Positions 6,281-8,120 of a DNA stretch of 8,120 nt are shown here, piece after piece. The stretch lies in assembly GCA_018814465.1 (NCBI GenBank), contig JAHIZR010000316.1:1-8120 (forward strand), given 5' to 3'. The position numbers were made by a program, and so were the translations under genes. Positions within the stretch are counted from its first letter, which is position 1, and each line of letters begins with the position of its first letter. The notes under the pieces were generated by a model. That model was not told the DNA's origin. It ran no database searches and saw only the letters and a program-made list of their open reading frames with translations. The DNA comes from a bacterium (GTDB lineage: Bacteria > Electryoneota > RPQS01).

Positions 6281-6330
6281 AAAAACGCGAACTCGGCCTC
6301 TGGTCACTAAAAGGACGGATTCGCGTTTTT
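6281..6330 (-). terminator. Terminator-like hairpin in the leader of the 4646-6253 gene
   Basis: AAAAACGCGAA (6281-6291) and TTCGCGTTTTT (6320-6330) are a perfect 11-bp inverted repeat around a 28-base loop. Read on the minus strand, the second arm ends in TTTTTT. It lies downstream of ogt (stop at 6420) and could end that operon. However, the promoter at 6373-6401 also lies upstream of it, so transcripts for the secreted protein must pass through it. It may therefore act as an attenuator, or mark the end of a short RNA of about 90 bases. The large loop makes it a weaker terminator than the other two. Confidence 0.55.
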
Positions 6331-6372
6331 CATTGCTGCCTCTCTCGTGGATTGCCCTAAACCTTATATTAT

Positions 6373-6401
6373 AAAATAGTCAGGACTCGGGGCAATGTCA
6401 A
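6373..6401 (-). promoter_or_regulatory. Promoter for the 4646-6253 secreted protein or a short RNA
   Basis: On the minus strand a perfect TTGACA (6401-6396) is followed by 17 bases and TATTTT (6378-6373), running into ATAAT. The TATTTT fits both a sigma-70 -10 box (4 of 6) and the Bacteroidota-type TAnnTT. The start would be near 6366, about 113 bases before the ATG. The sequence closely matches the promoter at 2448-2476, including the GAC just before the downstream box. Confidence 0.65.
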
Positions 6402-6419
6402 GTAGATTACGAAATTAAA

Positions 6420-6917
6420 TCAAATCAGGATCTCTGCCGCTTCGTGCTTCAATAACCAGAGTTTCCGGTCGATGCCGCCGCCATAGCCGATCAGTTTGCC
6501 GTTGGTGCCGACAACGCGATGACAGGGAATGATAATCGCAATAGGATTTCTGCCATTGGCTGCCCCTACCGCCCGCATCGCCTCGGGATTGCCCAAGTTG
6601 CGCGCGATCTCGCCATAGGTTGTCGTGGTACCGTAAGGAATCTTCAGCAGTTCATTCCAAACCGCGATTTGAAACGGTGTCCCGTCGGGATGCAGCGATA
6701 CATCAAACTCAGTCCGCTCACCCCGGAAATATTCCGTAAGTTCGCGCTTAGCCTGCTGGAGAATTTTCGTCTCGATACAGATACCCGCCGAAGGCCGGAT
6801 ATTATCGGAAAAGTCAACTCGATTCAGCCCCCGGTTGTCAGCCACAAGCCGCAGCTTGCCGAGGGGGGTTCTCATATCAGTCCAATACTCGGTCTTAATA
6901 TCAAAGGTAATGGTCAT
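6420..6917 (-). CDS. ogt: Methylated-DNA-protein-cysteine methyltransferase (Ogt/MGMT)
   Basis: A 165-residue suicide repair enzyme that transfers the methyl or alkyl group from O6-alkylguanine (and more weakly O4-alkylthymine) in DNA to its own cysteine. The N-terminal ribonuclease-like domain begins TPLGKLRLVADNRGL (residues 17-31). The DNA-binding part starts at IPYGTTTTYGEIA (93-105) and contains the arginine finger Arg115 in MRAVGAANGRNP. The hinge Asn124 is nine residues on, as in human MGMT. The active site is IPCHRV with Cys132, followed by GYGGGIDRKLWLLKHE. All key residues are present and the length is normal. The ATG at 6917 overlaps the TGA of the upstream glycosylase gene (ATGA), so the two are probably translationally coupled; no separate Shine-Dalgarno is seen. 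It is the last gene of the marR-alkA-ogt operon. Confidence 0.97.
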   Translation of the reverse strand: MTITFDIKTEYWTDMRTPLGKLRLVADNRGLNRVDFSDNIRPSAGICIETKILQQAKRELTEYFRGERTEFDVSLHPDGTPFQIAVWNELLKIPYGTTTTYGEIARNLGNPEAMRAVGAANGRNPIAIIIPCHRVVGTNGKLIGYGGGIDRKLWLLKHEAAEILI

Positions 6918-7807
6918 AATGAGTCAATGAGGGTGAACCAGATATAGAAGGTTGCGTAGGAGCGAAAGGGCTGCCAACTCGCGGTCAGACGTTCGGTTTC
7001 CGCGATGGTCGGCTGATGGGGAAGCTTGAGTTCGTTGCGGAGCGCGTTGCGCAGGCCGATATCTTCCAACGGGCAGGCGTCCGGATTATTGTGAATCCGC
7101 ATGCCCGCATAGTCTGCCGACCACGGACCAATACCGCGAATTTCCAGCAAGCGGCGGCGCAGGTCAGCGGGTGAATACCGGCTTATTTCCTCTTCGTTAA
7201 GATGCTGTAAAATTATTTCAGAAGCAAGCCCTTGCAGGTATTCCGCCTTCGGTTTCGAAAAGCCGCAGGATTTCAGTTCATCGAGCGACATCGCCAAAAC
7301 CGCTTCCGGTACAGGAAAGCCTGTGTACTCCTTACCGTCAAACTCCACAACCGCATTTGTAAAATGAGCCAGCCGCGAACGCGTCGCGAACGCCGAAGCG
7401 ACCGATACCTGCTGGCCGATGATCGACCATCCCAGACATTCCCACAAACTCACCACGCCCACCACGCGCAGACCGTAGAAACGCTCGATCAGGCTCGATA
7501 AATAATTGTGCTTGCTCGCGAACTGATAGAACTCAAGCAGCACCTCATCCGGTCCGAAGGTTCTCTCCACCAATTTCTTGACGAGCAGAAGCCGCGACTT
7601 ACTGACATTACCATGAACGATGCTGGCTGTCACCGCCTGCTCGCCATACGGCGCGATCTCGACCAGAAAATAACCGCCTTCATCGCCTAACACCTGCCGG
7701 TAACAGCCGCCCTCCACGGCATGCGTCTGATCATTCTCGTAGCGCCCGATGTAGCGGATGGTCTTGTGCCAATCGAACGGCGCGGAGAAGGAAAAGATCA
7801 ATTCCAT
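6914..7807 (-). CDS. alkA: AlkA-type DNA-3-methyladenine glycosylase II
   Basis: A base-excision repair glycosylase that removes 3-methyladenine and other alkylated bases from DNA, leaving an abasic site. The protein has 297 residues from the ATG at 7807, chosen because GGGGAG lies 6 bases upstream and MELIFSFSAPFDW aligns with the usual AlkA N-terminus. An ATG at 7825 would add six residues. Counting from 7807: an N-terminal AlkA_N-like domain spans about 1-110; helices begin near LGWSIIGQQVS (125-135); the helix-hairpin-helix is IRGIGPWSADYA (223-234); and Asp249 in PLEDIGLRNAL lies 20 residues after the HhH Trp, exactly as catalytic Asp238 follows Trp218 in E. coli AlkA. Glu248 replaces the first Asp of the E. 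coli pair. It overlaps ogt by 4 bases and starts 14 bases after the MarR stop. Confidence 0.92.
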   Translation of the reverse strand: MELIFSFSAPFDWHKTIRYIGRYENDQTHAVEGGCYRQVLGDEGGYFLVEIAPYGEQAVTASIVHGNVSKSRLLLVKKLVERTFGPDEVLLEFYQFASKHNYLSSLIERFYGLRVVGVVSLWECLGWSIIGQQVSVASAFATRSRLAHFTNAVVEFDGKEYTGFPVPEAVLAMSLDELKSCGFSKPKAEYLQGLASEIILQHLNEEEISRYSPADLRRRLLEIRGIGPWSADYAGMRIHNNPDACPLEDIGLRNALRNELKLPHQPTIAETERLTASWQPFRSYATFYIWFTLIDSL

Positions 7808-7821
7808 GAAAGGCTCCCCTG

Positions 7822-8120
7822 TCATGAAATCTCCCAGTCTTCAGCGCTGTGCTGTTGAGTTGTGACTTCTCCCCCAAGCTGCTGAAGCGCATGCTGAAGC
7901 CTTGTCAGATCAGATTCACTCAGCTTCTCACAATATCGTTTGTCGATCGTATGAGCAATCTCGGCAAGCTTTGGAACAAGCGCCGAACCCTCCACTGACA
8001 ATTCAATACTAACGGAGCGCCGGTCTTCAGGGCTTGCCACTCTCTTAAGCAGTCCCTTTCTCTCTAATGTATCCAGATGGCGGCTGACGGCGGCGCCATC
8101 CACATTGAGAGCATCGGAGA
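7822..8120 (-). CDS. MarR-type transcriptional regulator (N-terminus outside window)
   Basis: The C-terminal 98 codons of a winged helix-turn-helix regulator; the frame is open to the window edge. About 40-60 residues are probably missing, judging by the usual MarR length. The visible part starts in the recognition helix region, SDALNVDGAAVSRHLDTLE (the GTG at 8103 is an internal Val, not the start). It continues through KGLLKRVASPEDRRSVSIEL, the typical wing with its Asp-Arg-Arg, and ends in dimerisation helices (SALVPKLAEIAHTI, LTRLQHALQQLG) and a polar tail. MarR proteins bind palindromic DNA as dimers and usually release it on binding a ligand or on oxidation; a Cys is present in the linker helix (RYCEKL). 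Being first in the operon with alkA and ogt, it probably controls this repair operon. The promoter lies beyond the window. Confidence 0.87.
   Translation of the reverse strand, partial: SDALNVDGAAVSRHLDTLERKGLLKRVASPEDRRSVSIELSVEGSALVPKLAEIAHTIDKRYCEKLSESDLTRLQHALQQLGGEVTTQQHSAEDWEIS

Noticed and set aside
6254..6307. Upstream GTG start for the secreted protein
   Set aside because: It adds 18 residues (with two Cys and several Arg) before a clean signal peptide, and the GTG lies in the loop of the leader hairpin.
7808..7825. Upstream ATG for alkA giving an ATGA overlap with marR
   Set aside because: The internal ATG at 7807 has a good GGGGAG six bases upstream and fits the usual AlkA N-terminus; the overlap start cannot be excluded but is less supported.
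1..8120. CRISPR arrays, tRNA or rRNA genes, insertion sequences
   Set aside because: No regularly spaced direct repeats, cloverleaf sequences, conserved rRNA segments or transposase-like proteins were seen on either strand.

Overview
The window looks like a chromosomal segment from a member of the FCB superphylum (Bacteroidota-like bacteria and relatives such as Zixibacteria, KSB1 or Calditrichota). This rests on two secreted proteins that both end in a 79-residue type IX secretion (Por) C-terminal sorting domain starting YPNPFN and ending in a Lys-rich, hydrophobic tail. It also fits the mostly poor Shine-Dalgarno sequences and two promoters with a TAnnTT-like downstream element. The exact phylum cannot be read from this window. 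No rRNA, tRNA, CRISPR array or transposase was seen.

Layout, left to right. Positions 1-393 are non-coding: a strong minus-strand intrinsic terminator (29-58) and two palindromic GTCATYCT elements. Positions 394-2403 (minus) encode a secreted protein with seven propeller-like repeats and a sorting domain. A 90-base divergent promoter region separates it from a plus-strand pair: an MFS_3 exporter (2494-3699, TTG start) and a DarT/DUF4433-like ADP-ribosyltransferase (3785-4450), with a palindromic element between them. The DarT-like gene ends inside a bidirectional terminator, followed by another palindromic element. Positions 4646-6253 (minus) encode a second secreted propeller-type protein with a sorting domain. 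Its leader contains a good promoter and then a terminator-like hairpin. From 6420 to the right edge (minus) lies a tight operon: a MarR-type regulator (cut by the window edge), an AlkA-type 3-methyladenine DNA glycosylase and an Ogt-type O6-methylguanine methyltransferase. The last two are joined by a 4-base ATGA overlap.

How the parts fit. The right-hand operon is a direct-reversal plus base-excision module for alkylated DNA, probably controlled by its own MarR protein. The two sorted proteins are likely exported across the outer membrane and anchored or released at the surface. Their promoters are strikingly alike, which suggests shared control. The DarT-like gene is the most interesting protein: DarT toxins modify thymidine in single-stranded DNA and normally sit beside a DarG macrodomain antitoxin, yet no macrodomain gene is present here. 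At the DNA level, the most interesting structure is a family of four intergenic palindromes. Their paired arms differ in a compensated way, and two of them carry a C(UNCG)G tetraloop whose only loop change is at the variable N.
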